Shown piece by piece: positions 37,546 to 46,403 of a DNA stretch of 64,000 nucleotides (position 1 is the stretch's first letter; each line of letters begins with the position of its first letter). A program made the translations under genes and the position numbers. The stretch comes from Bordetella petrii (GTDB taxonomy: Bacteria > Pseudomonadota > Gammaproteobacteria > Burkholderiales > Burkholderiaceae_B): the NCBI GenBank assembly GCA_017745595.1, contig WMBV01000004.1, positions 186,001-250,000 of the forward strand, in the 5' to 3' direction. The notes beneath the pieces were generated by a model, which was not told the DNA's origin, ran no database searches, and saw nothing but the letters and a program-made list of their open reading frames with translations.

Positions 37546-40261
37546 GAAAAAAACCTTATTGCTGGTAGACGGTTCGAGCTACTTGTACCGCGCCTTCCAC
37601 GCTATGCCCGATTTGCGCAATGCGCAAGGTGAACCTACGGGCGCGCTGTACGGCGTCGTCAACATGCTGCGCAAGCTGGTTGCCGATCATCAGGCAGACT
37701 ACGCGGCATGTGTTTTCGACGCGCGCGGCAAGACTTTCCGCGACGACCTCTACCCCGACTATAAATCGCATCGGCCGCCCATGCCCGAAGACCTGGCGGC
37801 GCAAATCGAGCCCATCCACCAGGCGGTGCGGGCGCTGGGCTGGCCGGTGCTGGCCATCGAAGGCGTCGAGGCCGACGACATCATCGGTACCCTGGCGCGC
37901 CGCGCGTCCGAGCTGGACATCCAGACCATCGTTTCCACCGGCGACAAAGACCTCGCCCAGCTGGTCGATTCCCACGTCACGCTGGTCAACACCATGAGCG
38001 GCGAAGTGCTGGACGTGGCCGGCGTGAACACCAAGTTCGGCGTGCCGCCCGAGCGCATCGTCGACTACCTGATGCTGGTGGGCGACACGGTCGACAACGT
38101 GCCGGGGGTGACCAAGGTGGGGCCCAAGACGGCGGCGAAGTGGCTGGCCGAATACGGGTCGATCGAATCGCTGGTCGAGCAGGCCGAGGGCATCAAGGGC
38201 GTGGCCGGCGGCAATCTGCGGGCGGCCGTCGACCAGTTTCCCCTCACGCGCCAGTTGCTTACCGTGAAATGCGACTGCGACCTGACCGGCCACGTCGACA
38301 GCATCGGCGACCTGGCGCCGGCCCAGCCCGACACCGGCACGCTGCAGGCCCTGTACGAGCGCTACGGGTTCCGCTCCTGGCTGCGCGAACTCACCGGCGA
38401 TGCGCAACGCGTGCCGCAAGGCGATGCCCGCGTCATCGCCGAGGCGCCGGCCGCTCCCACCGAACTGCACTACCAGATCATCGCCACCTGGCCCGCGTTC
38501 GACGCCTGGATGGCCCGGGTGGCCCAGACGCCGCTGGTGGCGCTCGATACCGAAACTACGTCGCTCGACGAAATGCAGGCCAGCCTGGTGGGCATCTCGA
38601 TGGCCGTGGCGCCCGGCGTGGCCTGCTATATCCCGGTGGCCCACCGCGGCCCCGACAGCGCCGAGCAACTGCCCAAGCGCGAAGTGCTCGAGCGGCTGCG
38701 CGGCTGGCTGCAGGATCCGGCGCGCGCCAAGCTGCTGCACCATGCCAAGTACGACGCCCATGTGCTCGCCAACGAAGGCATCGCGCTGGCGGGCATCCAG
38801 GAAGACACCATGCTGCAGGCGTACGTGCTCGAGTCGCATCGCGGCGTGGGCCTGAGCGACCTGTCGCAACGCTATCTGGGACGCGGCGGCATTACCTATG
38901 AAGAGCTGTGCGGCAAGGGCGCCAAGCAGATCTGCTTCGACGAAGTGGCGGTCGAGCAGGCCGGCCATTACGCCTGCGAAGACGCCGATTTCACCCTGCA
39001 GCTGCATCATGCCCTGCGGCCGCGCGTGTCCGCCGATGCCGGGCTCGAACGCATCTACCAGCTCGAGATCCAGGTGTCGCGCGTGCTGACCGTGGTCGAA
39101 CGCAACGGCGTCAAGGTCGATGCCGCCGAACTGGGCCGCCAAAGCCACCGGCTGGGCCAGGAAATGCTCACGCTCGAGCAGCGCGCCTACGAACTCGCCG
39201 GCCAGCCCTTCAACCTGAATTCGCCCAAGCAATTGGGCGAGATCCTGTTCGGGCGCATGCAATTGCCGGTGGTGCGCAAGACGGCCAGCGGCGCGCCGTC
39301 CACCGACGAAGAGGTCCTGTCCAAGCTGGCGCAAGACTATCCCTTGCCGCAGGTGCTGCTCGAATACCGCGGCCTGTCCAAGCTGAAATCCACCTATACC
39401 GACAAGCTGCCGCGCATGATCAACGCCCGCACGGGCCGGGTGCATACGCACTACTCGCAGGCGGCGGTCATTACCGGGCGCCTGGCGTCCTCCGATCCGA
39501 ACCTGCAGAACATTCCGGTGCGCACCGAGGCCGGGCGGCGGGTGCGCGAGGCCTTCATCGCCGAAAACGGCGTGCTGGTGTCGGCCGACTATTCGCAAAT
39601 CGAACTGCGCATCATGGCGCACGTATCCGACGACGCCAATCTGCAGCAGGCCTTCGCCGCCGGCGAAGACATCCACCGCGCCACCGCCGCCGAGATCTTC
39701 GGCGTGTCGCTGGCCGAGGTCGGCGCCGAACAGCGCCGCGCCGCCAAGGCCATCAATTTCGGGCTGATCTACGGCATGAGCGTGTTCGGCCTGGCATCGA
39801 ACCTGGGCATCACGCGCGATGCAGCGCAGGCCTATATCGACCGCTATTTCGCGCGCTATCCGGGCGTGGCCCAGTATATGGAGCACACCCGGCAACTGGC
39901 GCGCCAGCAGGGCTATGTCGAAACCGTCTTCGGTCGCCGCCTGCAACTGCCCGACATCCGGGCCGGTTCGGGGCCGCGCCGGCAGGGCGCCGAGCGCGCC
40001 GCCATCAATGCGCCCATGCAGGGCACGGCGGCCGACCTGATCAAAATGGCCATGGTAGCCGTGCAAGACTGGCTCGATGCCGGGCAAATGGCCACCCGCA
40101 TGATCATGCAGGTGCACGACGAACTGGTGCTCGAAGTCCCCGCCGACGAACTCGACAGCGTGCGCACCCGGCTGCCCGAACTGATGTGCGGCGTGGCCGA
40201 ATTGCGCGTACCGCTGGTGGCCGAGGTGGGCGCGGGCCCCAACTGGGAGCAGGCTCACTAG
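37544..40261 (+). CDS. polA: DNA polymerase I
   Basis: 905-residue polymerase with all three domains. The 5' nuclease (about residues 1-290) starts LLLVDGSSYLYRAFHA. The 3'-5' exonuclease has ALDTETTSLDEM, so the first proofreading acidic pair is present. The polymerase carries SADYSQIELRIMAHVS (motif A), RRAAKAINFGLIYGMS (motif B) and MQVHDELVLEVP (motif C). It serves Okazaki-fragment processing and repair. The ATG at 37544 overlaps the divergent LOG start in a CATG tetranucleotide. Confidence 0.96.
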   Translation: MKKTLLLVDGSSYLYRAFHAMPDLRNAQGEPTGALYGVVNMLRKLVADHQADYAACVFDARGKTFRDDLYPDYKSHRPPMPEDLAAQIEPIHQAVRALGWPVLAIEGVEADDIIGTLARRASELDIQTIVSTGDKDLAQLVDSHVTLVNTMSGEVLDVAGVNTKFGVPPERIVDYLMLVGDTVDNVPGVTKVGPKTAAKWLAEYGSIESLVEQAEGIKGVAGGNLRAAVDQFPLTRQLLTVKCDCDLTGHVDSIGDLAPAQPDTGTLQALYERYGFRSWLRELTGDAQRVPQGDARVIAEAPAAPTELHYQIIATWPAFDAWMARVAQTPLVALDTETTSLDEMQASLVGISMAVAPGVACYIPVAHRGPDSAEQLPKREVLERLRGWLQDPARAKLLHHAKYDAHVLANEGIALAGIQEDTMLQAYVLESHRGVGLSDLSQRYLGRGGITYEELCGKGAKQICFDEVAVEQAGHYACEDADFTLQLHHALRPRVSADAGLERIYQLEIQVSRVLTVVERNGVKVDAAELGRQSHRLGQEMLTLEQRAYELAGQPFNLNSPKQLGEILFGRMQLPVVRKTASGAPSTDEEVLSKLAQDYPLPQVLLEYRGLSKLKSTYTDKLPRMINARTGRVHTHYSQAAVITGRLASSDPNLQNIPVRTEAGRRVREAFIAENGVLVSADYSQIELRIMAHVSDDANLQQAFAAGEDIHRATAAEIFGVSLAEVGAEQRRAAKAINFGLIYGMSVFGLASNLGITRDAAQAYIDRYFARYPGVAQYMEHTRQLARQQGYVETVFGRRLQLPDIRAGSGPRRQGAERAAINAPMQGTAADLIKMAMVAVQDWLDAGQMATRMIMQVHDELVLEVPADELDSVRTRLPELMCGVAELRVPLVAEVGAGPNWEQAH

Positions 40262-40288
40262 GCGGGCGGGGTGCGCCAGCGCTGAAAC

Positions 40289-40301
40289 GATATAATATTA
40301 C
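40289..40301. promoter_or_regulatory. Putative Zur box / -10 region before the ZIP gene
   Basis: GATATAATATTAC matches 11 of 13 positions of the Zur-type palindrome GTTATAATATAAC and is itself nearly palindromic. It contains a consensus TATAAT (40291-40296), so a bound repressor would block the promoter. It lies 26 bases before the ZIP transporter ATG. Confidence 0.45.
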
Positions 40302-40326
40302 CTTCCTTCCTTTCCGCGCCCCTCCC

Positions 40327-41196
40327 ATGCTGCTTTTCTGGATCTTGCTGGCCACCGTGGCCGGCGGCCTGATCGCCGTTTGCGCCGCCAGCTGGCTGGC
40401 CTACCGCGTCTTCAGCAAATACCTGCACCACATGGTCAGCCTGTCGGTGGGCGTCCTGCTGTCGGTGGCGCTGCTGCACCTGCTGCCCGAGGCCTTCGAA
40501 AGCGCCACGGCCGACGCGCATACGCTGTTCGCCCTGCTGCTGGCCGGGCTGCTGGGCTTCTTCGTGCTGGAAAAAATCGCGCTGCTGCGCCACAGCCACC
40601 ATCATGAGGGCGACGGCCACCACCACCACCATGGACACGACCGCCATGAAGCGGGGCGCGGCGGCGTGCTGATCCTGGTGGGCAGTTCTTTGCACAACCT
40701 GTGCGACGGCGTGCTGGTGGCGGCCGCCTTCCTGGCCGATCCGATGCTGGGCCTGCTGACCGCGGCGTCCATCATCGTGCACGAAGTCCCCCATAAACTG
40801 GGCGACTTCGTGGTGCTGATCAACGCCGGCCTCGCGCGCCGCCGGGCCTTCAACCTGATCCTGTTTTCCAGCCTGTGCACCGCGCTGGGGGGGCTGGCGG
40901 GGTACTTCGTGCTGCAGCAGGCGCAGCAGTGGGTGCCGTACGTGCTGGTCGTTGCCGCCAGCAGCTTCCTGTATATCTCGGTGGCCGACCTCATCCCGCA
41001 AATGCACGAGCGCGGCTCGCTGGCCGAGGCCGTTCCCCAGTTGCTGCTGGTGGGTGCCGGCGTTATCGTCATCTATGGCGTCACATCGTTCCTGCACCAT
41101 GGCCAGGCGCACGGACATGCTCACGAAGCCGCGCACGACCACGCCTCGCACGCTGTGACGGCCCCCGCCGGTCACTCGACCGTTCATTCGCACTAG
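40327..41196 (+). CDS. ZIP family metal transporter
   Basis: 289-residue membrane protein with eight predicted helices. A cytoplasmic His-rich loop (HHEGDGHHHHHGHDRHE) lies between helices 3 and 4, followed by the metal-site helix SSLHNLCDGVLVAAAFL and helix 5 with HEVPHKLGDF. The C-terminus ends in another His-rich stretch. These features point to Zn2+ or other divalent metal transport (ZIP/SLC39 family). The upstream Zur-like box supports zinc uptake. The gene lies 65 bp after polA with its own probable promoter. Confidence 0.88.
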   Translation: MLLFWILLATVAGGLIAVCAASWLAYRVFSKYLHHMVSLSVGVLLSVALLHLLPEAFESATADAHTLFALLLAGLLGFFVLEKIALLRHSHHHEGDGHHHHHGHDRHEAGRGGVLILVGSSLHNLCDGVLVAAAFLADPMLGLLTAASIIVHEVPHKLGDFVVLINAGLARRRAFNLILFSSLCTALGGLAGYFVLQQAQQWVPYVLVVAASSFLYISVADLIPQMHERGSLAEAVPQLLLVGAGVIVIYGVTSFLHHGQAHGHAHEAAHDHASHAVTAPAGHSTVHSH

Positions 41197-41229
41197 GGCC
41201 CGTCCGCGGGTCCGCACGAGGAGCCCGCC

Positions 41230-42021
41230 ATGAGTTTCGCCCCCGCCGCCGGCACGCCCGCCGACACCGCCATCCATACCGATGCCCAAGGCCTGGCCCA
41301 CGGCGATTTCGACCTGCCGGTGCGCGACGGCACCATCGCCGCCTACTACGCGGCCCCGGAAGGCAAGTCGGCATTGCCGGTGGTGCTGGTCGTGCAGGAA
41401 ATCTTCGGGGTGCACGAGCACATCAAAGATCTCTGCCGCCGCCTGGCCAAGGCCGGCTACCTGGCCATCGCGGCCGAGCTGTACCAGCGGCAGGGCGACG
41501 CTTCCGCCTACACCGACGTGCCCAAGCTGGTCCAGGACATCGTGGCCAAGGTGCCCGACGAACAGGTCTACGCCGATCTCGATGCCTGCCTGGACTGGGC
41601 GGCCCGGCACGGCGGCGATGCCGCCCGGGCCGGCATCACCGGCTTCTGCTGGGGCGGGCGCCTGACCTGGATGTACGCGGCCAAGAACCCCGCCATCAAG
41701 GCCGGCGTGGCCTGGTACGGCAAGCTCAGCACCGGCCATGGCCCCCTGATCAAGCAAATGGCGCTCGATGTGGCGGCCGATATCCACGGCCCCGTGCTGG
41801 GGCTGTACGGCGCCAAAGACGCCAGCATTCCGCTGAAAGACGTCGAAGCCCTGAAAGCCAGGCTGGCCGGGGGCAACAATGCGGCGCGCGCGTCCGAAGT
41901 GGTGGTCTACCCGCAGGCCGGGCACGGTTTCCTGGCCGACTACCGCCCCATGTACAACGAAGCCGCCGCCCGCGACGGCTGGCGGCGCATGCTGGACTGG
42001 TTCCAGCGCTACCTGGGTTGA
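41230..42021 (+). CDS. Dienelactone hydrolase family protein
   Basis: 263-residue alpha/beta hydrolase of the dienelactone hydrolase family. The Cys-Asp-His triad is visible: C140 in GITGFCWGGR, D197 in YGAKDASIP and H232 in AGHGFLADYR. VVLVVQEIFGVHEHIKDLCRRL near the N-terminus is a hallmark. It may hydrolyse dienelactones from chloroaromatics, but many genomic copies have no known substrate. It follows the ZIP gene after 33 bp with a GAGGAG ribosome-binding site, perhaps on one transcript. Confidence 0.9.
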   Translation: MSFAPAAGTPADTAIHTDAQGLAHGDFDLPVRDGTIAAYYAAPEGKSALPVVLVVQEIFGVHEHIKDLCRRLAKAGYLAIAAELYQRQGDASAYTDVPKLVQDIVAKVPDEQVYADLDACLDWAARHGGDAARAGITGFCWGGRLTWMYAAKNPAIKAGVAWYGKLSTGHGPLIKQMALDVAADIHGPVLGLYGAKDASIPLKDVEALKARLAGGNNAARASEVVVYPQAGHGFLADYRPMYNEAAARDGWRRMLDWFQRYLG

Positions 42022-42042
42022 ACCGCGGCTGCCGCGGCCGGC

Positions 42043-43704
42043 TCAGCCGCCCGCTTCGCGCAGGCGGCTGGGCAGCAGTTCGCCGTGGCGTGCCAGCAGC
42101 GGATAGGCCGAGGCGCCCACCAGGTGCGAATTGATGCTTTTCATGTCGCGCAGAATATCCAGGTACAGCGCGCCGACCTCGGCCGCATCGACCTCGCCGG
42201 CCTTGATCTTGTGCAGGTGCGATTCGGCCTCGTGGGTTTCCAGCGCGCGAAAGCGCGCTTTTTCGCCCGCCAGTTCGCGCGCCTGGCGGATGTCGTCGTT
42301 GACGAACAACGCGGCCGCCTCGCGCTGGTTCGCGATCAGGCGCGCCAGGGTTTCGTCCAGCCGTTGGCGTTGTTCGGGCGACAGGATCCAGCCCTGTTTG
42401 CGCAGCCGCCCCACATGATTCAGCAAGCCATGGTGCGCGATGTCGGCGGCGTGGCCCATGTTGCTGGCAAAGGCCAGGATATCGTCCAGCCGTTGCACGT
42501 CGTCGCCGGTCATGTTTTCGCGGTCGAGCAAGGCCAGGTAGGTGGTGATGGCGTTCTCGATCTTGTCCAGCGCGTTGTCCAGCTGGCGCGCCTGCACCAT
42601 GCGGTGGCGGTTGTCGCGCTTGAAGCCGGCCCGCGCATACAGCAGCAGGGTCTGCAGCATGTCGGCCATGCGCAGCGCCTCGCGCGCCGCGTTGCCCAGC
42701 GCCACCGCCGGCACGTCCTGGGCCGCTTCGTCCAGGTATTGCGGCCGCGCCGGATCGTTGGGATCGGTGCGCTTGGGCAGCCAGCGCGTCAACAGGGCCG
42801 CGTAGGGGGCCAGCAGCGGCAGGAAGACCAGCGCGATGGCGGCGTTGAACACCGTATGGAAGTTGGCCACGGCGCGCGCGTTGTCGTCGCCCAGCACCGC
42901 CATCCAGGCGGGCAGCCAGGGCAGCAGCACCAGTCCGGCCACCACGCCCGCCACGCGCGTCAGCAGGTTGCCCAGGGGCAGGCGGCGGGCGGCCGGGTCG
43001 TCGCCGCTGACGCCTTCGATCATGGGGTTCACCGCCGTGCCCAGGTTGGCGCCCAGCACCAGGGCGAAGGCCAGCTCGGGCGTCACCATGTGGTGAGCGG
43101 CCAGCGACATCACCAGCACCACGATGGCCACGCTGGAATGCGCTGCCCAGGTCAGCGCCGCCGCCAGCAATACGGCGGCCACCGGCTGGGTGGCCAGGGC
43201 GTCGAGCACCAGGGCCAGCAGCGGGGCATGCTGCAGCGGCGTGAACAGGTCCACCAATTGGTGCAGCGCCAGCAGCAGCAGGCCCAGGCCGATGAAGACG
43301 CGCCCCAGGTCGCGCGTGCGCCCGGGCGGATAGCGGCGGAACATCCACACGCCGGCCAGGATCAGCACCGGGGCCAGCGAGGTCAGGTCGAACGACAGCA
43401 CCTGCACGATCAGGGTGGTGCCCACGTTGGCGCCCAGCATGGCGGCCAGCGCGGGGACGAGGCCCACCACGCCGCCGGCGGCGAAGGCGGTGATCATCAG
43501 GCCGGTGGCGGTGCTGCTCTGCAACGCGGCGGTGATGCCCAGCCCGGTGGCGAAGGCGCGCAGCCGCGTGCCCAGCGCCCGGCCCAGGGCGGCGCCCAGC
43601 GCGGCGCCGAAGGCGCGCTGTACACCGGTCTGCACCATGTGCACGCCCCACAGCAGCAGGGCGACGTATCCGGCGAAATCGAGCAGGGGAAGCAATCCCG
43701 ACAT
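42043..43704 (-). CDS. Na/Pi cotransporter family protein with PhoU-like domain
   Basis: 553-residue protein. The N-terminal membrane part has the duplicated QSSTATGLMI (with ALGTRLRAFATGLGITAALQ) and AAHSSVAIVVLVM segments of the Na+/phosphate symporter (NptA/SLC34) fold. A soluble C-terminal PhoU-like helical domain of about 200 residues follows (GNAAREALRMADMLQTLLLY, DALDKIENAI-type repeats). It probably imports or exports phosphate with sodium. It converges on the dienelactone hydrolase gene and diverges from sdaA across 168 bp. Confidence 0.88.
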   Translation of the reverse strand: MSGLLPLLDFAGYVALLLWGVHMVQTGVQRAFGAALGAALGRALGTRLRAFATGLGITAALQSSTATGLMITAFAAGGVVGLVPALAAMLGANVGTTLIVQVLSFDLTSLAPVLILAGVWMFRRYPPGRTRDLGRVFIGLGLLLLALHQLVDLFTPLQHAPLLALVLDALATQPVAAVLLAAALTWAAHSSVAIVVLVMSLAAHHMVTPELAFALVLGANLGTAVNPMIEGVSGDDPAARRLPLGNLLTRVAGVVAGLVLLPWLPAWMAVLGDDNARAVANFHTVFNAAIALVFLPLLAPYAALLTRWLPKRTDPNDPARPQYLDEAAQDVPAVALGNAAREALRMADMLQTLLLYARAGFKRDNRHRMVQARQLDNALDKIENAITTYLALLDRENMTGDDVQRLDDILAFASNMGHAADIAHHGLLNHVGRLRKQGWILSPEQRQRLDETLARLIANQREAAALFVNDDIRQARELAGEKARFRALETHEAESHLHKIKAGEVDAAEVGALYLDILRDMKSINSHLVGASAYPLLARHGELLPSRLREAGG

Positions 43705-43752
43705 GTAGGGCCTAGTCAGAAACGAGTTCAGCCGGCTCGGCCGGCGGGGAAA

Positions 43753-43766
43753 TATGACGTGTCATA
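43753..43766. promoter_or_regulatory. Inverted repeat TATGAC-GT-GTCATA
   Basis: Perfect six-base arms with a two-base centre, in the divergent space between the Na/Pi transporter gene and sdaA. It lies 45 bp upstream of the sdaA -35. It is a likely binding site for a dimeric regulator of unknown identity. Confidence 0.4.
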
Positions 43767-43810
43767 AAGCAATCATCGCATGGTCCCGCCCCGGGAGGAA
43801 ATCCGCCGGC

Positions 43811-43839
43811 TTGGTGGCGCGCAGGCCGCCGCGTATGAT
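43811..43839 (+). promoter_or_regulatory. Promoter for sdaA
   Basis: -35 TTGGTG (43811-43816), 17-bp spacer, -10 TATGAT (43834-43839). The predicted start is about 25 bases before the GTG start of sdaA. Confidence 0.6.
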
Positions 43840-43872
43840 GCCTCGACTGACATTGAATCCGCGAGGTCGGCC

Positions 43873-45264
43873 GTGGCGGTATCTGCTTTCGATCTGTTCA
43901 AAATCGGCATCGGGCCCTCTAGTTCGCACACCGTGGGCCCCATGCGCGCGGCGCTGCTGTTTGCCCAGGGCCTGGAGCGCGACGGGCTGCTGCCCCGAGT
44001 CGCCAGTGTACGCGTCGAACTGTATGGCTCGCTGGGCGCCACGGGCAAGGGCCACGGCACCGACAAGGGCGTATTGCTGGGCCTGATGGGCCAGGCGCCC
44101 GACAGCGTCGACCCGGCGGCTATTGCCGGCCTGCTGCAGGGCGTGCGGGCCAGCCGGTCGCTGCCGCTGCTGGGGCATTTCGCGGTGCCGTTCATCGAGA
44201 AAGACCACATCCTGTTCTACCGGCGCGAAGCGCTGGCCGAACACCCCAACGGCATGAAGTTCCACGCGTTCGACAGCGGCGGCGCCAGCTTGCGCGAATC
44301 GCGCTACCTGTCGGTGGGCGGCGGCTTCGTGGTGACCGCCGGCGCCGCCAACACCCAGGTCATCGCCGCGCACGACCAGTTGCCCTTCGCTTTCCGCACC
44401 GGCCGCGAACTGCTCGACATGTGCCGCGCCGGCGGGCATACGGTGGCCCAGGTCATGATGCGGAACGAGCTCACCTGGCGCACCCGGGACGAGGTCGAGA
44501 CCGCGCTCGACCGTATCTGGCGGGTCATGCAAGACTGTGTCAGCCGCGGCTGCGGCATTAATTACCCCGAGGCCGACGGCGACCTGCCCGGCCCGCTGAA
44601 AGTGCGCCGCCGCGCTCCCGAACTCTACCGCAGCCTGACGCAGCGGGCCGAGCGCACCTTGTCCGATCCTTTATCGGTCATGGACTGGGTCAATCTGTAC
44701 GCCATGGCCGTCAATGAAGAAAATGCCGCGGGCGGGCGCGTGGTGACCGCGCCCACCAACGGCGCGGCGGGCATCATTCCGGCGGTGCTGCATTACTACG
44801 ATCGCTTCGTGCCCGGGGCCCATGCCCAGGGCGTGCGCGAATTCCTGCTGACCGCCGCGGCCATCGGCCTGCTGTACAAGTACAACGCCTCGCTGTCGGG
44901 CGCCGAGGTCGGCTGCCAGGGCGAGGTGGGCGTGGCCTGCTCGATGGCCGCCGGGGCGCTGGCGGCGGTGCTGGGCGGCTCGGTCGAGCAGGTCGAGAAC
45001 GCCGCCGAGATCGGCATGGAACACAACCTGGGCCTGACCTGCGATCCGGTGGGCGGCCTGGTGCAAATTCCCTGTATCGAGCGCAATGCCATGGCGTCCA
45101 TCAAGGCCGTGAATGCCGCCCGCATGGCCTTGCGCGGCGACGGCCATCACTATGTGTCGCTGGATTCGGTCATCAAGACCATGCGGGAAACCGGCGCCGA
45201 CATGAAAACCAAGTACAAGGAAACGGCCCGCGGCGGGCTGGCGGTGAACATCGTCGAATGCTGA
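43873..45264 (+). CDS. sdaA: L-serine ammonia-lyase, iron-sulfur type
   Basis: 463-residue single-chain serine dehydratase that deaminates L-serine to pyruvate using a [4Fe-4S] cluster. The start [20 protein letters not shown] (GTG at 43873, GAGG upstream) contains the conserved SSSHT motif. Cluster and active-site regions include [15 protein letters not shown] and [18 protein letters not shown]. Both the beta (N-terminal) and alpha (C-terminal) domains are fused, as in Escherichia coli SdaA. An upstream in-frame extension to 43780 would overlap the promoter and is rejected. Confidence 0.95.
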   Translation: MAVSAFDLFKIGIGPSSSHTVGPMRAALLFAQGLERDGLLPRVASVRVELYGSLGATGKGHGTDKGVLLGLMGQAPDSVDPAAIAGLLQGVRASRSLPLLGHFAVPFIEKDHILFYRREALAEHPNGMKFHAFDSGGASLRESRYLSVGGGFVVTAGAANTQVIAAHDQLPFAFRTGRELLDMCRAGGHTVAQVMMRNELTWRTRDEVETALDRIWRVMQDCVSRGCGINYPEADGDLPGPLKVRRRAPELYRSLTQRAERTLSDPLSVMDWVNLYAMAVNEENAAGGRVVTAPTNGAAGIIPAVLHYYDRFVPGAHAQGVREFLLTAAAIGLLYKYNASLSGAEVGCQGEVGVACSMAAGALAAVLGGSVEQVENAAEIGMEHNLGLTCDPVGGLVQIPCIERNAMASIKAVNAARMALRGDGHHYVSLDSVIKTMRETGADMKTKYKETARGGLAVNIVEC

Positions 45265-45284
45265 TGTCGGGGCTCGGGTGCCTC

Positions 45285-45358
45285 AGGTGTCTGACTCCCG
45301 CAGGGTGTCAGACACCGGGTCCGCACAGCGGTGTCAGGCACCTGCGGAGCCTGACACC
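45285..45358. repeat. Intergenic hairpin repeat, locus 4
   Basis: A full unit (45285-45316; arms GGTGTCTGAC and GTCAGACACC) and a variant unit (45330-45358; arms GGTGTCAGGC and GCCTGACACC) between the convergent genes sdaA and lpxO. Both could form stable hairpins on either strand. Confidence 0.86.
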
Positions 45359-45377
45359 CGTAATAACAACGCCGCGC

Positions 45378-46277
45378 CTACCAGGCCAGGAAAGCCAGCA
45401 CCACCAGCACGATCAACCCCCACTTGGTGGCCTTGTACACCGTGCGGTTCCAGGCCTTGAACTGCTTGCGCTTCTGGTCGATGACCCAGTGCGCGTGGGT
45501 CAGCTTGTTGATGGCGCCGGTCTGGTCGCCGCCGTCGTTGGGCGAACTGGCCGCCGACATGACCACCCGCCCGAACCAGCGGTTGAAGGCTTCGGCCCAG
45601 CCCCATTTCAGCGGGCGTTCGACGTCGCAGAACAGGATGATGCGGTTGGCGTCGGTGTGGTTGTAGGCTTCGTGCACGTAGGTTTCGTCAAACACCACGC
45701 TCTCGCCGTCGCGCCAGCTATAGGTTTCGCCGTCGACGATGATGTGGCAGCCGTCGTCGTTGGGCGTGACCAGGCCCAGGTGATAGCGCAGTGAGCCGGC
45801 GAACGGATCGCGGTGGCGGTTCAGCTTGCCGCCGGGCGGCAGTTCGGCGAACATGGCGGCCTTCACCTTGGGCAGGCCCTTCAGAAGGGCCACGGTGCGC
45901 GGGCACAGTTCCTCGGCCGACGGATGGCGCGCGTCATACCATTTCAGATAAAAGCGTTTCCAGCCGTACTTGAAAAACGAATTGAAGCCGATGTCGTCGT
46001 GGCGCTCGGCCGCCTTGATGCGCCGCAGTTCGGCCATTTTCACGGCTTCTTCGCGTATGACTTCCCAGTGGTCGTCCAGCGCCCGCAGTTCGGGGATTTC
46101 CCGCGCCGGCAGGTACGGCGTGGTGGGCACCCGGGAACACAGCACCATGAAGGCGTTCACCGGCGCCAGCAACACAGATTGATCCAGCAGCTGGCGGGAC
46201 AGCCGCAGCCGCACATGGCCTCGGAAATGCACGAACAATATGGAGGCCAGCCATATACCCGGAATGAGCCATTTCAT
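45378..46277 (-). CDS. lpxO: LpxO-type lipid A hydroxylase (aspartyl/asparaginyl beta-hydroxylase fold)
   Basis: 299-residue Fe(II)/2-oxoglutarate dioxygenase anchored by an N-terminal helix (WLIPGIWLASILFVHFRG). The sequence VRLRLSRQLLDQSVLLAPVN and the length match LpxO, which hydroxylates the secondary acyl chain of lipid A at carbon 2. Iron ligands lie in GKLNRHRDPF (HxD) and the distal YVHEAYNHTD. A C-terminal helix (WGLIVLVVLAFLAW) gives a second anchor. LpxO activity is known in Bordetella bronchiseptica lipid A. The gene stands alone, convergent with sdaA and divergent from dnaE. Confidence 0.82.
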   Translation of the reverse strand: MKWLIPGIWLASILFVHFRGHVRLRLSRQLLDQSVLLAPVNAFMVLCSRVPTTPYLPAREIPELRALDDHWEVIREEAVKMAELRRIKAAERHDDIGFNSFFKYGWKRFYLKWYDARHPSAEELCPRTVALLKGLPKVKAAMFAELPPGGKLNRHRDPFAGSLRYHLGLVTPNDDGCHIIVDGETYSWRDGESVVFDETYVHEAYNHTDANRIILFCDVERPLKWGWAEAFNRWFGRVVMSAASSPNDGGDQTGAINKLTHAHWVIDQKRKQFKAWNRTVYKATKWGLIVLVVLAFLAW

Positions 46278-46403
46278 GGTACCGATAGCCCCCGGGGGGG
46301 CGACAAGCTAGAGGGAAAGCCTATTGTTACATACCTGGCCGGCCGGTGTCGCGGTGCCGGGAAAAGCCGCCGGCGGGGCGGCTGACTGAGTACAATTCGG
46401 GCC

